Shown: piece after piece, positions 17,085 through 26,875 of the stretch
Numbering within the stretch: position 1 is the stretch's first letter
How the letters are laid out: the number at the start of each line of letters is the position of its first letter
Source of the DNA: Vibrio sp. 99-8-1
GTDB taxonomy: Bacteria; Pseudomonadota; Gammaproteobacteria; Enterobacterales; Vibrionaceae
Direction of reading: 5' to 3'
Assembly: GCF_013114595.1 (NCBI RefSeq)
Contig: NZ_VTXE01000014.1
Location: 62,001 to 126,000, forward strand
DNA: 64,000 nt
Notes under the pieces: model-generated
Databases searched by the model: none
What the model was told of the DNA's origin: nothing
The model's input: the letters and a program-made list of their open reading frames with translations, nothing else
Position numbers and translations under genes: made by a program

Positions 17085-18302
17085 TTATTCAATATCAATG
17101 GCTTCTGCCAGAAGAGAGACAGGGTGAATACACTCTAAATCTGTATTCTCTTCAATTTGCCATTTACAGGTTTCGCAATCGGTAATGGCTAAATCCGCTT
17201 TTTCAGAGGCAATTTGACGGAACAGGCCGCTACCAATGGACATGGATGCGTCATAGTTCTCTTCTTTAAATCCATACGTTCCCGCAGATCCACAGCACTC
17301 ACTATTTAATACCACCAGTTGTATGCCAGGAATCGCTTTAAGTAATTCAATGGTAAACATGGTATTGCCACTTCTCTCTAAGTGACACGGTGTGTGATAA
17401 ACCACTTTTTTATTAATTGGTTTCATTTTCGGCGTATTGCCGTTCATAAACTCTTTTAACAGGTAACGAGTGATAAACTGTATTCGGTCAGCAACACGCT
17501 CATTATTGACGCCAAGCACATGTGGGTACTCATTTTGTAACGTAAATGCGCAAGTCGATGAGGTTGAAACAATATCACGCTGATAGGTTTCTACTGACTG
17601 CTCCAATTGCTTGACGTTAAATTTGGCATTCTGCTGCGCTTTTTTATGAAAACCATTTGCGATTAACGGAACACCACAACATTTTTCACTCTCTAACAGG
17701 TGTAAACCTATATTCATCGCATTGAGCACTCGAATAAGATCTTTACCTAATTGCGGGTGGTTATAGTTAACATAACAGCCATGAAAAAAACTCACTGAGC
17801 GTTTAAAGCCCGACTGATCAGGGCAGTGTTTTTTATACCATCGACGAAATGTACCATGGGAATATTTCGGCAGTGCTTTATGGTCATGAACCCCCACTGT
17901 TTTATGCATGATTTTTTTAACAATCGGCATGCTCGTCGCTGCGTTAACCAGAGGAGCAACAGGTGTCGCCAGCGAACCAAATAAGTCTGTATGGCTAAGA
18001 ACAAAGTCACGCACTGTTTTTGGGTTTGCTTCTAACTTACCGTACTTACCTCTGGCTACCGCTATAATATCGCCAATTCTGACATTAGATGGACAAGCTG
18101 TTTCACAGCGCTTGCAGTTGGTGCAGTACTTTAGAACATCTTCAAAATACTGTGGGTCTTTAATTCTTAAACGCTCCCCATCTGGCCCACACTGTTTGGG
18201 GCCCGGAAAGTCAGGATTTGCTTTTGCTACCGGACAGTAGACGGTGCAAACTGTGCATTTTATGCACTGGTCAAAACTGGTATCGTTCGCTACATCTAAC
18301 AT
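17085..18302 (-). CDS. glpC: Anaerobic glycerol-3-phosphate dehydrogenase subunit C
   Basis: 405 aa. Two 4Fe-4S clusters are marked by CIKCTVCTVYCP (residues about 14-25) and CTNCKRCETACP (about 61-72). Two CCG domains follow (CCGVPL, CCGSAGTYGF), characteristic of the GlpC/heterodisulphide-reductase family. It anchors the GlpAB dehydrogenase at the membrane and passes electrons to menaquinone during anaerobic growth. It overlaps glpB by 7 bases; a terminator follows. Confidence 0.95.
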   Translation of the reverse strand: MLDVANDTSFDQCIKCTVCTVYCPVAKANPDFPGPKQCGPDGERLRIKDPQYFEDVLKYCTNCKRCETACPSNVRIGDIIAVARGKYGKLEANPKTVRDFVLSHTDLFGSLATPVAPLVNAATSMPIVKKIMHKTVGVHDHKALPKYSHGTFRRWYKKHCPDQSGFKRSVSFFHGCYVNYNHPQLGKDLIRVLNAMNIGLHLLESEKCCGVPLIANGFHKKAQQNAKFNVKQLEQSVETYQRDIVSTSSTCAFTLQNEYPHVLGVNNERVADRIQFITRYLLKEFMNGNTPKMKPINKKVVYHTPCHLERSGNTMFTIELLKAIPGIQLVVLNSECCGSAGTYGFKEENYDASMSIGSGLFRQIASEKADLAITDCETCKWQIEENTDLECIHPVSLLAEAIDIE

Positions 18303-19627
18303 TGGCCAATCTCCAGCATCACTTTGTTATTGTCGTTTTGTGTGATTTTGTCTGAAACAAAATAAGCGGTGGAGATGGCGACACCACCACCAGAGCCTTC
18401 CGAGACAGGATTGTAGTGGGCTAATATGGAACCACAGCAATATAGATTATCAACGGTTTTTCCCTTTAATCGAGGTTGAAAATGAGCATTTGTTTCAACA
18501 CCAAAAGAGATAAACGCGTGAGAATTAGGCGAGAAAAATTGTTCATCATGCCAATCGTTACGTGAGCCCGTCGCGCAAATATCCAAACCAAATACCGGCT
18601 CGATAATTTCATTATGTCGCGCTTTCAAGCCATTACTGAAGAAGCTACCACTGGCCAGCACAAAGGCGTCCGCCGTTAATGCATAGTCACGTAAATTCTT
18701 GGTCCAAATTGATGTTAGCTGCAAGCCGTGCTCTGTCTGCGAAAACTCACCTTCTGTTACGCAATCGCCTTTTAGCAACACGCCGCCCAATTTTATAAAC
18801 TGTTTCTCTAACGTCTCTTCTAAGCGAATCCCCATCAGAGACGGAGGCATGGTGGGCACTTCATGGAAGTTTAATCCTGTGTATATCTTTAGCCTTTGCA
18901 ACGTCTCTAACCCATCATTAGTTCCCAGAATAGCAGGGATGATCACCAGATCTTTCGCCGTCGCACAACTGCCAATTTGGTTAGCAAAGTTGAAGAAATC
19001 TTGATCATTGCTGAGCAACTTAGCGAAATCGGTAGAACGATAGTTATTGGTATGCTGCGTTTGGTTTTGCTTATTTTCCAATGAAATAGTCGCACTAACC
19101 ATGGGTGTGTTTTTAAATAGAGGGTTGGCGGTTAAGTTATCTGCCACCACATTACTTTGGAAATCACGGAAACCCTCTATAGATAGGATAACAACCCTTT
19201 CAAACTGATGCTGAGTGGCGTTGTAGCCAATCTGTTCAACAAAGGGCTGAGACAAAAAGGTACTTTTTAGCGTGCCTAGTGTGGTGATGCGTTGATGGTT
19301 TTCGTTATCTTCTCGTTGTTTTAACGCCAGTCCAGCACCGCTCATCATCTCGGTAAACCAGTTGATAGCGTTAGAGACACACTCTCCCCCCACTTTGGCA
19401 AATGGATGTTCAGGATATTCGTTAGCAAATCGACTGATCGCTTGAAAAGGGGCTCTAACTGGCGTGCCTGAAGGCGTCACCGAAAGCAGTTCAACAGAGC
19501 CTGATGAGAAATGCAGCGCACTTCTACCGTTATTGATGATTGCAGTTTTATAGCCTTTTTCTAAACAGCGAATAGCAGAAGTATATCCCGCCATACCGCC
19601 ACCAATAACAATCACATCATATTTCAT
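18296..19627 (-). CDS. glpB: Anaerobic glycerol-3-phosphate dehydrogenase subunit B
   Basis: 443 aa, slightly longer than E. coli GlpB (about 419). The N-terminal flavin-binding motif VIVIGGGMAGYTSAIRCLEKG is intact, and the C-terminal FAD contact GSGGGVAISTAYFVSD is present. GlpB forms the catalytic dimer with GlpA. It overlaps glpA by 4 bases and glpC by 7, indicating one translationally coupled operon. Confidence 0.95.
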   Translation of the reverse strand: MKYDVIVIGGGMAGYTSAIRCLEKGYKTAIINNGRSALHFSSGSVELLSVTPSGTPVRAPFQAISRFANEYPEHPFAKVGGECVSNAINWFTEMMSGAGLALKQREDNENHQRITTLGTLKSTFLSQPFVEQIGYNATQHQFERVVILSIEGFRDFQSNVVADNLTANPLFKNTPMVSATISLENKQNQTQHTNNYRSTDFAKLLSNDQDFFNFANQIGSCATAKDLVIIPAILGTNDGLETLQRLKIYTGLNFHEVPTMPPSLMGIRLEETLEKQFIKLGGVLLKGDCVTEGEFSQTEHGLQLTSIWTKNLRDYALTADAFVLASGSFFSNGLKARHNEIIEPVFGLDICATGSRNDWHDEQFFSPNSHAFISFGVETNAHFQPRLKGKTVDNLYCCGSILAHYNPVSEGSGGGVAISTAYFVSDKITQNDNNKVMLEIGQC

Positions 19628-21273
19628 TTTTTCTCTCCTGTTTCAACAGGCGCTTTGCTCGCTGTGGTATTGGATGCACCTAACAGCCCTTCATAAATCC
19701 AGTAGCTAAACTCTGCTTCGCGCAATGCATCACCCCAAAGAACAGGTTTGGTTCCTTTCCACCTCTCTTCCATAAAGTCCACCAGTAACTGGCTGCATTC
19801 GGTGCCATTCATATCACCGAATTCATTAAACAGACCCGCCGCCCTATAGGTACAGAGCTCACCTTGGCAAGGCCCCATACCCAAACGAGTACGACGACGA
19901 AGATCTTCTATGTTTTTCACATCCAGTTGTTTAACGGCGTACTCAACTTCTCCTTCGGTCACCATCTCGCACTCGCAGATGATCGACTGGCTTTTTTTGT
20001 CATCTTTCAAAAATGAGAGAGCTCTTTCACCATGACGATATACCGCAGACTCGTACACTGGCTTGGCAATACTGGCATTACGCTTAGGTGGCTTTTGCTG
20101 TTCGTTAGACCCTGGTAACGGGCGAGAAGCGGTTGTACAAGGCGTATTGTTACCCAGTTTATTCGCCACAATGTCGGTAGCTTGCTCTGCCATTAACCGA
20201 TAAGTCATCAGTTTGCCACCAGTGATGGTGGTTAAACCGTTAAGGCCATCTTTTTCTGCGTGGTCGAGCAATACAATGCCGCGGCTTATATTTCGTCCCG
20301 ATTCATCGCCATCGACGGCGATCAATGGACGAACCCCTGCATAGGCTCTTAGTACTCGGGTATTTTGCATGATCGGAGCGAGTTTGGCGCCTTCTTCGAG
20401 CAGGCTATCAATCTCACTTGGTTTAATCTCTAGGTTATTGATCTGGTCATACTCTATCTGCTCAGAGGTAGTACCAATGAGAGAAATCGTATCGCCGGGA
20501 ACGAGAATATCGGCATCAGAAGGTTTTCTGCAGCGGTTAATCACTAAATTGTTGATGCGATAATCTAAAATTAACAACGACCCTTTGGCCGGGAACATCT
20601 TGATACTGAGATCGGCATACTCACAAATGTTTTGTCCCCAAATGCCTGCTGCATTGATCACTTCTCTGGCATATATCTCATACGCATGGTGAGACTGTCG
20701 ATTGAAACACCGAACACCAACAATGGTGTCGCCTTCTCGAATAAGAGACGTCACCGTGGTATGTGTGAACAGTCGAGCGCCGTGTTCTTTTGCATCTAAC
20801 ACGTTTGATGCGCATAAGCGAAATGGGTCAAGCGTTCCGTCAGGTACTTTTATTGCACCTAACATGTCTGGATTTGCGTTAGGCTCAACCTTCAGAGCTT
20901 CTTTAGTTGTTAGCTGTTGTGTCTCGATACCTGCGGCACTACAAGCAGTAATAAACTGCTGCTGAAAGCTAATGTCGTCTTCCGGAAGAGTAATAAAGAG
21001 GCCACTGGTATCTTCAACACAATGACGAGCAATGTTTTTTAAAATACGGTTTTCCTGAATACACTCTTTTGCGGAGTGAGGATCCGTCACGGCATATCGC
21101 GCCCCTGAGTGAAGCAGCCCATGATTCCGTCCGGTGGTACCTGAGGCTATATCTCCCTGCTCTAATAAGATGCAGTTGATACCTCTTAACGCACAGTCGC
21201 GCATAATTCCGGTACCCGTCGCGCCTCCACCAATAATAACAACTTCTGTCTCAAATCGAGTATGTGTATTCAT
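19624..21273 (-). CDS. glpA: Anaerobic glycerol-3-phosphate dehydrogenase subunit A
   Basis: 549 aa (E. coli about 542). The N-terminus has the FAD motif VVIIGGGATGTGIMRDCALRG and the G3P-dehydrogenase segment GTTGRNHGLLHSGARYAV. The C-terminal BFD-like iron-sulphur domain shows the cysteine pattern CECEM...GPCQGELC (about residues 415-470). It oxidises glycerol 3-phosphate to dihydroxyacetone phosphate under anaerobiosis. It is the first gene of glpABC and divergent from glpT across a shared control region with GlpR-like half-sites. Confidence 0.96.
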   Translation of the reverse strand: MNTHTRFETEVVIIGGGATGTGIMRDCALRGINCILLEQGDIASGTTGRNHGLLHSGARYAVTDPHSAKECIQENRILKNIARHCVEDTSGLFITLPEDDISFQQQFITACSAAGIETQQLTTKEALKVEPNANPDMLGAIKVPDGTLDPFRLCASNVLDAKEHGARLFTHTTVTSLIREGDTIVGVRCFNRQSHHAYEIYAREVINAAGIWGQNICEYADLSIKMFPAKGSLLILDYRINNLVINRCRKPSDADILVPGDTISLIGTTSEQIEYDQINNLEIKPSEIDSLLEEGAKLAPIMQNTRVLRAYAGVRPLIAVDGDESGRNISRGIVLLDHAEKDGLNGLTTITGGKLMTYRLMAEQATDIVANKLGNNTPCTTASRPLPGSNEQQKPPKRNASIAKPVYESAVYRHGERALSFLKDDKKSQSIICECEMVTEGEVEYAVKQLDVKNIEDLRRRTRLGMGPCQGELCTYRAAGLFNEFGDMNGTECSQLLVDFMEERWKGTKPVLWGDALREAEFSYWIYEGLLGASNTTASKAPVETGEKK

Positions 21274-21587
21274 AACGCGCTCAAATATGGTTAATTACTC
21301 TTCTAAACGAACATTTTCGCTTTCGTTTATATTCTAGTAAAAGATGAACGAACATTGCAACGTTTATTATTGTCATATTTCTGTAACGAATTTAATAAAT
21401 TTTAACATACAAAAATTAGCCATTAATACTATTAAGTTACATGTTTACTAGTCATTTAATATTTTTAGCCGTGAAATAAATAAAGTGAATCTAGCTCGCA
21501 AATTTTATTTTTCAGTAAGGCATAATTTGCTCGTTCGAACATATACAGTTCGTTTACATCCAATAACTCTAATATAGGTCATTCATA
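21274..21587. promoter_or_regulatory. Divergent glpA/glpT control region with GlpR-like half-sites
   Basis: AACGAACATT occurs at 21306-21315 and again at 21347-21356. TCGTTCGAACATA lies at 21531-21543 and AGTTCGTTTACA at 21547-21558. These match halves of the E. coli GlpR operator (recalled as TATGTTCG-N4-CGAACATA). Two sit by the glpA start and two by the glpT start, so GlpR probably represses both directions. The middle of the region is strongly AT-rich. Confidence 0.65.
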
Positions 21588-22967
21588 ATGTTTGGTATAT
21601 TTAAGCCTAAAGCTCATATTGAGCGCCTACCTGAGGGTCAAATTGACTCTAGCTATACGCGCCTCAGATGGCAGCTATTTATGGGAATCTTCTTCGGTTA
21701 CGCTGGGTACTATCTTGTAAGAAAAAACTTTAGCCTCGCAATGCCGTTTCTTATTGAGCAAGGATTTACTCGTGGTCAATTAGGTGTAGCTCTTTCTGCT
21801 GTATCTATTGCTTATGGTTTATCTAAGTTCTTAATGGGTAGTGTTTCTGATCGCTCTAATCCTCGTTACTTCTTAAGCTTTGGTCTATTAATGTCCGCCG
21901 CTGTAATGTTCTGCTTTGGCTTTATGCCTTGGGCAACTGGCAGTGTGACCGCGATGTTCGTTTTACTATTCCTGAATGGTTGGTTCCAAGGTATGGGCTG
22001 GCCTGCGTGTGGTAGAACCATGGTGCACTGGTGGTCACGTAAAGAGCGTGGTGGCTTAGTTTCTGTTTGGAACGTTGCGCATAACATTGGTGGTGGTTTA
22101 ATTGGTCCTATGTTCATCTTGGGCCTATGGCTATTTAATGATGATTGGCACACGGCATTTTATGTTCCTGCATTCTTTGCCACTCTGGTTGCTATTTTTA
22201 TCTGGTTCACTTTACGTGATACACCTCAATCTTGTGGTCTTCCTGCAATCGAAGAGTACAAAAATGACTACCCTGATAACTACAGTGAATCCAACGAAAT
22301 AGAGATGACAGCGAAAGAAATTTTCTTTAAGTATGTCTTCAACAATAAGTTGCTTTGGTCTATCGCTATTGCTAACGCATTTGTATACATGATTCGCTAC
22401 GGTGTACTGGATTGGGCTCCAACTTATCTTTCTGAAGCAAAAGATTTCAGTGTAGATAAATCTTCTTGGGCTTACTTCTTGTACGAGTGGGCTGGTATTC
22501 CAGGAACACTACTGTGTGGCTGGATTTCAGATAAATGGTTTAAAGGTCGTCGTGCTCCAGCTGGTATCCTATTTATGGTACTAGTAACAATTGCGGTACT
22601 TGTATACTGGTTTAACCCTGCGGGTAACCCTGGTATCGATATGGCGGCATTGGTTGCTATCGGTTTCTTAATCTATGGTCCTGTAATGCTTATCGGTTTG
22701 TACGCTCTAGAGCTAGCACCGAAAAAAGCGGCAGGTACTGCGGCGGGTCTAACTGGTCTCTTTGGTTACCTAGGTGGTGCGGTTGCGGCTAACGCCGTGC
22801 TAGGTTACACCGTTGACCACTTTGGTTGGGACGGCGGTTTCATCCTTCTAACAGCGTCTTGTGGTATCTCTATCCTATGTCTTGCTTACGCATACTTCGG
22901 TGAGAAAAAATTCCATAAAGAAAAAGAAGAGCAAGAAAGATTAGAAGAAGCAAACGCTTCAGCATAA
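21588..22967 (+). CDS. glpT: Glycerol-3-phosphate:phosphate antiporter
   Basis: 459 aa (E. coli GlpT 452), with 12 membrane helices of the OPA family. The N-terminus [28 protein letters not shown] includes the conserved arginine of helix 1 (R in YLVRKNF), which contacts phosphate, and [14 protein letters not shown] matches the MFS loop. The charged C-terminal tail ([14 protein letters not shown]) is cytoplasmic. It imports glycerol 3-phosphate in exchange for phosphate, feeding GlpABC; the divergent position from glpA supports this over a UhpT role. Confidence 0.94.
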   Translation: MFGIFKPKAHIERLPEGQIDSSYTRLRWQLFMGIFFGYAGYYLVRKNFSLAMPFLIEQGFTRGQLGVALSAVSIAYGLSKFLMGSVSDRSNPRYFLSFGLLMSAAVMFCFGFMPWATGSVTAMFVLLFLNGWFQGMGWPACGRTMVHWWSRKERGGLVSVWNVAHNIGGGLIGPMFILGLWLFNDDWHTAFYVPAFFATLVAIFIWFTLRDTPQSCGLPAIEEYKNDYPDNYSESNEIEMTAKEIFFKYVFNNKLLWSIAIANAFVYMIRYGVLDWAPTYLSEAKDFSVDKSSWAYFLYEWAGIPGTLLCGWISDKWFKGRRAPAGILFMVLVTIAVLVYWFNPAGNPGIDMAALVAIGFLIYGPVMLIGLYALELAPKKAAGTAAGLTGLFGYLGGAVAANAVLGYTVDHFGWDGGFILLTASCGISILCLAYAYFGEKKFHKEKEEQERLEEANASA

Positions 22968-22990
22968 TCTCACTTCTCCCTACATAATCA

Positions 22991-23026
22991 AAAGCTACTA
23001 TATTCGCTATAGTAGCTTTTTCTTTT
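22991..23026 (+). terminator. Terminator of glpT
   Basis: AAAGCTACTATA and TATAGTAGCTTT form a 12-bp stem around TTCGC, followed by TTCTTTTTC. It begins 24 bases after the glpT stop. Confidence 0.88.
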
Positions 23027-23066
23027 TCAGGGCCGAAAAACAGTGAGGCTATTTATTGGGGGCAGC

Positions 23067-23169
23067 TATACTGATTCTTGCCGTAGAATGACTATGCCTT
23101 CAAATCAGTGCCTTGATCAGCAGTCAATAAATTCTCGCTGAACAAGCACCTTGAGGCCACTTGAGTATA
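23067..23169. repeat. Dispersed palindromic repeat, copy 1 (103 bp)
   Basis: This element is about 85% identical by eye to 52158-52259. It starts with TATAC and ends with GAGTATA (short terminal inverted repeats), and holds the shared blocks TTCTTGCCGTAGAATGAC, GCCTTCAAATCAGTGC and CTTGAGTATA. The internal stem is partly degenerate (TGATCAGCA against GCTGAACA). It sits between the convergent genes glpT and glpR. Confidence 0.8.
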
Positions 23170-23194
23170 TGACTAGCGGTTTACGAAAGGACAT

Positions 23195-23222
23195 AAAAAA
23201 AGCCCTGATCATTGCCAGAGCT
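23195..23222 (-). terminator. Terminator of glpR
   Basis: On the minus strand AGCTCTG and CAGGGCT pair (with one G-U) and are followed by TTTTTTTATG. It lies about 60 bases beyond the glpR stop. Confidence 0.65.
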
Positions 23223-23281
23223 TAGTCTTCTAATTCAGTTTCCCATTAACGCGTTTTACGTTAAATCAGAGCGAATTCAGG

Positions 23282-24049
23282 CTATAAGTTCACTATTTCA
23301 ATGATGGTATCACTCTCTTCCAGAATAGACGCCAACGGCTCTGGCGGAGCTTGATCAGTAATCACTAAGTTAATTTCCTTTAGGTTACCCAGTTTTACCA
23401 TAGCATTACGACCAAATTTCGAATGATCGACACCAAGAATGGTTTGGCGGCTATTCTCGATGATGGCCTTTTTCACTCTTACTTCATGGTAATCAAAATC
23501 CAGTAACGAGCCATCAAAATCGATACCACTGATGCCTAAAACACCAAAGTCTAGTCTAAACTGAGAAACGAAATCTAGCGTCGCTTCACCCGTTACTCCA
23601 CCATCAATGTTTCTAACTTCTCCACCGGCGAGTATGACTTTAAAATCACTGCGCTCCATCAATATGGTGGCGACATTGATGTTGTTAGTTACCACCCTTA
23701 AATCACAATGGCTAACCGTTAATGCACGAGCAACGGCTTCGGGAGTAGTTCCAATATCAATAAACAGCGTTGACCCATTTGGAATATGTCTCGCTAAGGT
23801 AGCACCTATTTGTTCTTTCTGCTTCGGGTGCATCACTTTTCGGTTGTTATAACTTGAGTTTTCGGAGCTGGATGAGTTAGTTGCCCCCCCATGGGTACGG
23901 CGAAGTTTATTCTCTTCAGCCAACTCATTTAGATCACGACGAATTGTTTGAGGGCTAACATTAAACAACTCAACTAGTTCGTCGGTATTAACCTCTCCAT
24001 TTAGTTCAACAAGACGTACAATCTCATTGTGTCGCTGTTCTGCTTTCAC
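23282..24049 (-). CDS. glpR: DeoR-family repressor, GlpR
   Basis: 255 aa (E. coli 252). The DeoR HTH is at residues 1-56 (RHNEIVRLVELNGEVNTDELV, VSPQTIRRDLNELAE, LRRTHGGA). The sugar-phosphate-binding DeoRC domain is at about 75-235 (GSTLFIDIGTTPEAVAR, NNINVATIL, LDFDYHEVRVKKAII). The ligand would be glycerol 3-phosphate. It is transcribed convergently with glpT and probably binds the half-sites in the glpA/glpT intergenic region. Assignment as GlpR rather than another DeoR member rests on sequence resemblance and context. Confidence 0.92.
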   Translation of the reverse strand: MKAEQRHNEIVRLVELNGEVNTDELVELFNVSPQTIRRDLNELAEENKLRRTHGGATNSSSSENSSYNNRKVMHPKQKEQIGATLARHIPNGSTLFIDIGTTPEAVARALTVSHCDLRVVTNNINVATILMERSDFKVILAGGEVRNIDGGVTGEATLDFVSQFRLDFGVLGISGIDFDGSLLDFDYHEVRVKKAIIENSRQTILGVDHSKFGRNAMVKLGNLKEINLVITDQAPPEPLASILEESDTIIEIVNL

Positions 24050-24143
24050 TACTGTTCCTTCATTATGAAATTTTTAGTTAACTAAGAAATAGTACACCTG
24101 TGTCTATTTCAATGCCAATTAATTCCACAATATACTCAAGCAG

Positions 24144-24593
24144 CTATACTTGCTGATAATATCCCGGTACGCGAAACCAGCGACGGCACACATCAAGAAA
24201 GTAACCGTAAAGAACACCCAGCACGCTAAACATAGCGATGCTACTCGTTACTGCAGCAATAATCTGCTCCTCACTCGCTCCAACTACCATCAAAATAGCG
24301 ATATAAACAGGAGACTGAAACGCAACAAATGCAAAAAGGTCTGCGCCATTTTTCATTAATCGAGTTGTCGATAGTTTTGCCGCCAATTTCATTATCTTAT
24401 CTCGAAATATCCCATACGGTAACGCGATCAAAATATTAACGGGAATGGCTAGTGTGCGTGATGCTAATGAGGTTTCAAAACTTATTCCTGAGATAACCAC
24501 TTCAGTAATCATTCCTGTCACAAAGCAGAAAACCACCATTGCAAACATGTCTGCTGCGACATTTCTAACGCTAAAAGGACTGCGCGCTTTCAT
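24144..24593 (-). CDS. alaE: L-alanine exporter AlaE
   Basis: 149 aa, exactly the length of E. coli AlaE, with four predicted membrane helices. Conserved motifs are RNVAADMFAMVVFCFVTGM, SLASRTLAIPVNILIALPYG, QSPVYIAI and GVLYGYFLDVCRRWFRVPGY. It exports L-alanine to avoid toxic accumulation. It lies upstream of glpR on the same strand with a 94-base gap, and is probably an independent unit. Confidence 0.94.
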   Translation of the reverse strand: MKARSPFSVRNVAADMFAMVVFCFVTGMITEVVISGISFETSLASRTLAIPVNILIALPYGIFRDKIMKLAAKLSTTRLMKNGADLFAFVAFQSPVYIAILMVVGASEEQIIAAVTSSIAMFSVLGVLYGYFLDVCRRWFRVPGYYQQV

Positions 24594-24913
24594 TCTTCAC
24601 TCACCACCGATATATTTAACTGCATAATATGCAAATAGCCAAAACATTTAACTGGGTTTGTGATTACTACCCAGTCACATGCGCTATTAAAACAGATTTA
24701 TACCAGTTTTAAATTCCATTTTTCAACATTTGTTTTGAATTTTTCACTATATTTGAATTGAGAACCAGATAGATTCACTACTTTGACTGATCGATTACAG
24801 TTAGATATACCGTCAAAAATTTGTGCTAAGAATGGTTTTTTCTCTTACGCCGAATGAAGAGTGGCTCATGCTTATGCTAGAATCGAATTAATATTCACTC
24901 ATGGATTAACACT
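24594..24913. other. alaE/UPF0149 divergent intergenic region
   Basis: No gene is seen. An inverted repeat ACTGGGT / ACCCAGT with an 11-base centre lies at 24651-24675, 58 bases upstream of the alaE start, a possible operator for alaE. The rest is AT-rich. Confidence 0.35.
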
Positions 24914-25483
24914 TTGACCTTACAACAACTACTTGAGCAACCAGAACTGCAAGACAAATTACTGAGCGAAGCACAAACCTATGGTTTTGTTACTGCGATG
25001 GCAGCAGCGCCAAATGTATTGGATCCGACTGAATGGCTACCGTTTTTATGGGGAGGTGAAGAGATCGCCCCTTTCCAAGAACCGGCACAGTTAGAAGATT
25101 ACGCAGATTGCATTATTGCGATGTGGAATAAAGCTCGCCCTGCCCTACTTGAAGGCACTTGGCAGTGGCCAGAAGGGTGCACGCTCGATGAGGAAGAGAT
25201 TGTCTCTTCAGCAACAAAAGAGTTTACTGAAGGGGCATTACAAGGCTGGCAGTTGGCGAGAGACGACTGGGAAACATTGATGCCAGAAAATAGTGAAGAT
25301 AATGCCTTACTTGGCGGTGTGATTCTTTCATTAAGCATGTTGTTTGATCCTGAAACATCATTAATGACTTTAAAAGAGCACGGTATGGAAGGATTGGAAC
25401 AGTTTGAAGAGATTTACAACGCGATTCCAACCATGTTGTGTGGTTTAACTCAGCGTGGAGTTACGTTAGCAGAGCAGCAATAG
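24914..25483 (+). CDS. UPF0149 (YgfB/YecA-like) family protein
   Basis: 189 aa. The start is a TTG at 24914, since the only nearby ATG (24901) runs into a stop after two codons. The acidic helical fold of UPF0149 is recognisable (GFVTAMAAAPNVLDPTEWLPFLWG, EGALQGWQLARDDW). It lacks the C-terminal SEC-C zinc motif found in YecA, so it is the shorter form. Biochemical function is unknown. A bidirectional terminator follows. Confidence 0.82.
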   Translation: MTLQQLLEQPELQDKLLSEAQTYGFVTAMAAAPNVLDPTEWLPFLWGGEEIAPFQEPAQLEDYADCIIAMWNKARPALLEGTWQWPEGCTLDEEEIVSSATKEFTEGALQGWQLARDDWETLMPENSEDNALLGGVILSLSMLFDPETSLMTLKEHGMEGLEQFEEIYNAIPTMLCGLTQRGVTLAEQQ

Positions 25484-25532
25484 TTTTCACTTGTTTCAGC
25501 ATAATACGAACAATAAAACGCAGTTAAATAAA

Positions 25533-25566
25533 ATGGCCACACTTCAAATCAGTGTGGCCATTTTTT
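25533..25566. terminator. Bidirectional terminator between UPF0149 gene and nadA
   Basis: ATGGCCACAC and GTGTGGCCAT form a perfect 10-bp stem, with TTTTT after it on the plus strand and an A-rich run before it that gives T on the minus strand. It serves the two convergent genes. Confidence 0.88.
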
Positions 25567-25629
25567 AATTTAACCCATTTAACCCTTTTTCTCATTCGGC
25601 TAAATGTCTAATTGAATAAAGTGACGCGG

Positions 25630-26694
25630 TTATGCGTTACCTTTTACTTGCAATTGCAACTGTTCGGCAAAGTCCAGCATTCTATTAAGTGGAATGAGCG
25701 ATTTCACTCTTATCTCTTCATCGACAAAAATTTCGTGTTCGCTTGCCCCTTCCGTTAAGGCATTTTCTATTGCTGCTAGTCCGTTCATTGCCATCCAAGG
25801 ACAATGAGCACAACTTCTACATGTGGCTCCTGCGCCAGCAGTAGGAGCTTCCATTAACTCTTTCTCCGGAACCAGCTGCTGCATCTTGAAGAAGATACCT
25901 TTATCTGTCGCAACAATAAGCTTTTTATGCGGTAACTCTTTCGCCGATTTAATCAGTTGGCTGGTTGATCCCACCGCATCTGCCAGCTCAACAACTGAGG
26001 CTGGTGATTCAGGGTGAACAAGAATCGCCGCGTCTGGATGCTGGGCTTTCATATCTTTCAATGCTTTCGCAGAAAACTCATCATGAACAACACACTCTCC
26101 TTGCCACAGCAGCATTTCTGCACCGGTTTTATTGGCAATATAGGAGCCTAGGTGACGATCGGGACCCCAGATTATTTTGCTATCTTCTGCATCAAGATGG
26201 TCAACAATTTCTAAGGCGATACTTGAGGTGACGACCCAGTCGGCTCTCGCTTTTACTGCAGCAGACGTATTGGCGTACACCACTACGGTATGATCAGGGT
26301 GAGCATCACAAAACTCGGTAAACTTGTCCGCTGGGCAACCCAAATCTAGTGAGCATTCCGCTTCAAGGTTCGGCATTAGAATGGTTTTTTCAGGCGTTAA
26401 AATTTTGGCCGACTCTCCCATAAAACGCACACCTGCAATAATCAGAGTGCTGGCGGGGTGACGGTTACCAAACTTAGCCATCTCCAAAGAATCACCAACA
26501 AAGCCTCCAGTACTTTCAGCTAATGCCTGTATTTCAGGATCAGTGTAATAGTGGGCAATCAGTACCGCATCTTTCTCTTTGAGTAAACGAGAGATGTTTT
26601 CAACGTGAGCGCTCTTTTGCTCATCTGTAAGAGGGATCGGTTTTGCAGGAAAGGGATATACGGGTGTTTCAATCAAATCAAGTATGTGACTCAT
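25630..26694 (-). CDS. nadA: Quinolinate synthase A
   Basis: 354 aa from ATG 26694 ([16 protein letters not shown]); an upstream extension to 26751 has no match to the family's usual N-terminus. Typical NadA motifs are [38 protein letters not shown] and the 4Fe-4S cysteines in [20 protein letters not shown] and [10 protein letters not shown]. It condenses iminoaspartate with dihydroxyacetone phosphate in NAD synthesis. It sits downstream of cpoB, as in E. coli, 181 bases away. Confidence 0.95.
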   Translation of the reverse strand: MSHILDLIETPVYPFPAKPIPLTDEQKSAHVENISRLLKEKDAVLIAHYYTDPEIQALAESTGGFVGDSLEMAKFGNRHPASTLIIAGVRFMGESAKILTPEKTILMPNLEAECSLDLGCPADKFTEFCDAHPDHTVVVYANTSAAVKARADWVVTSSIALEIVDHLDAEDSKIIWGPDRHLGSYIANKTGAEMLLWQGECVVHDEFSAKALKDMKAQHPDAAILVHPESPASVVELADAVGSTSQLIKSAKELPHKKLIVATDKGIFFKMQQLVPEKELMEAPTAGAGATCRSCAHCPWMAMNGLAAIENALTEGASEHEIFVDEEIRVKSLIPLNRMLDFAEQLQLQVKGNA

Positions 26695-26775
26695 TGCTCT
26701 TGCTCTATGCAACTTCCTATAATCCGAGCATTGTATACCCAATTTAAACAAAACTTAACTAGATTTAAGTATGAG

Positions 26776-26812
26776 ATAGGGCCAGAGCAACGACTGCTGC
26801 TACTGGCCCTAT
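26776..26812 (+). other. Stem-loop with plus-strand T run between cpoB and nadA
   Basis: ATAGGGCCAG and CTGGCCCTAT are perfect 10-bp arms, with TTTTT following on the plus strand. The flanking genes are on the minus strand, where no T run follows. It may be a terminator for an unannotated plus-strand transcript, or an operator/attenuator ahead of nadA. Confidence 0.5.
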
Positions 26813-26875
26813 TTTTAATTGGTGATTAATGACACCACGATACTCAAGCAACCTTAGGGAGCTTAACTGTATACA

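Noticed and set aside
26820-26875. tRNA genes after cpoB as in E. coli
   Set aside because: No cloverleaf could be found in the cpoB-nadA gap.
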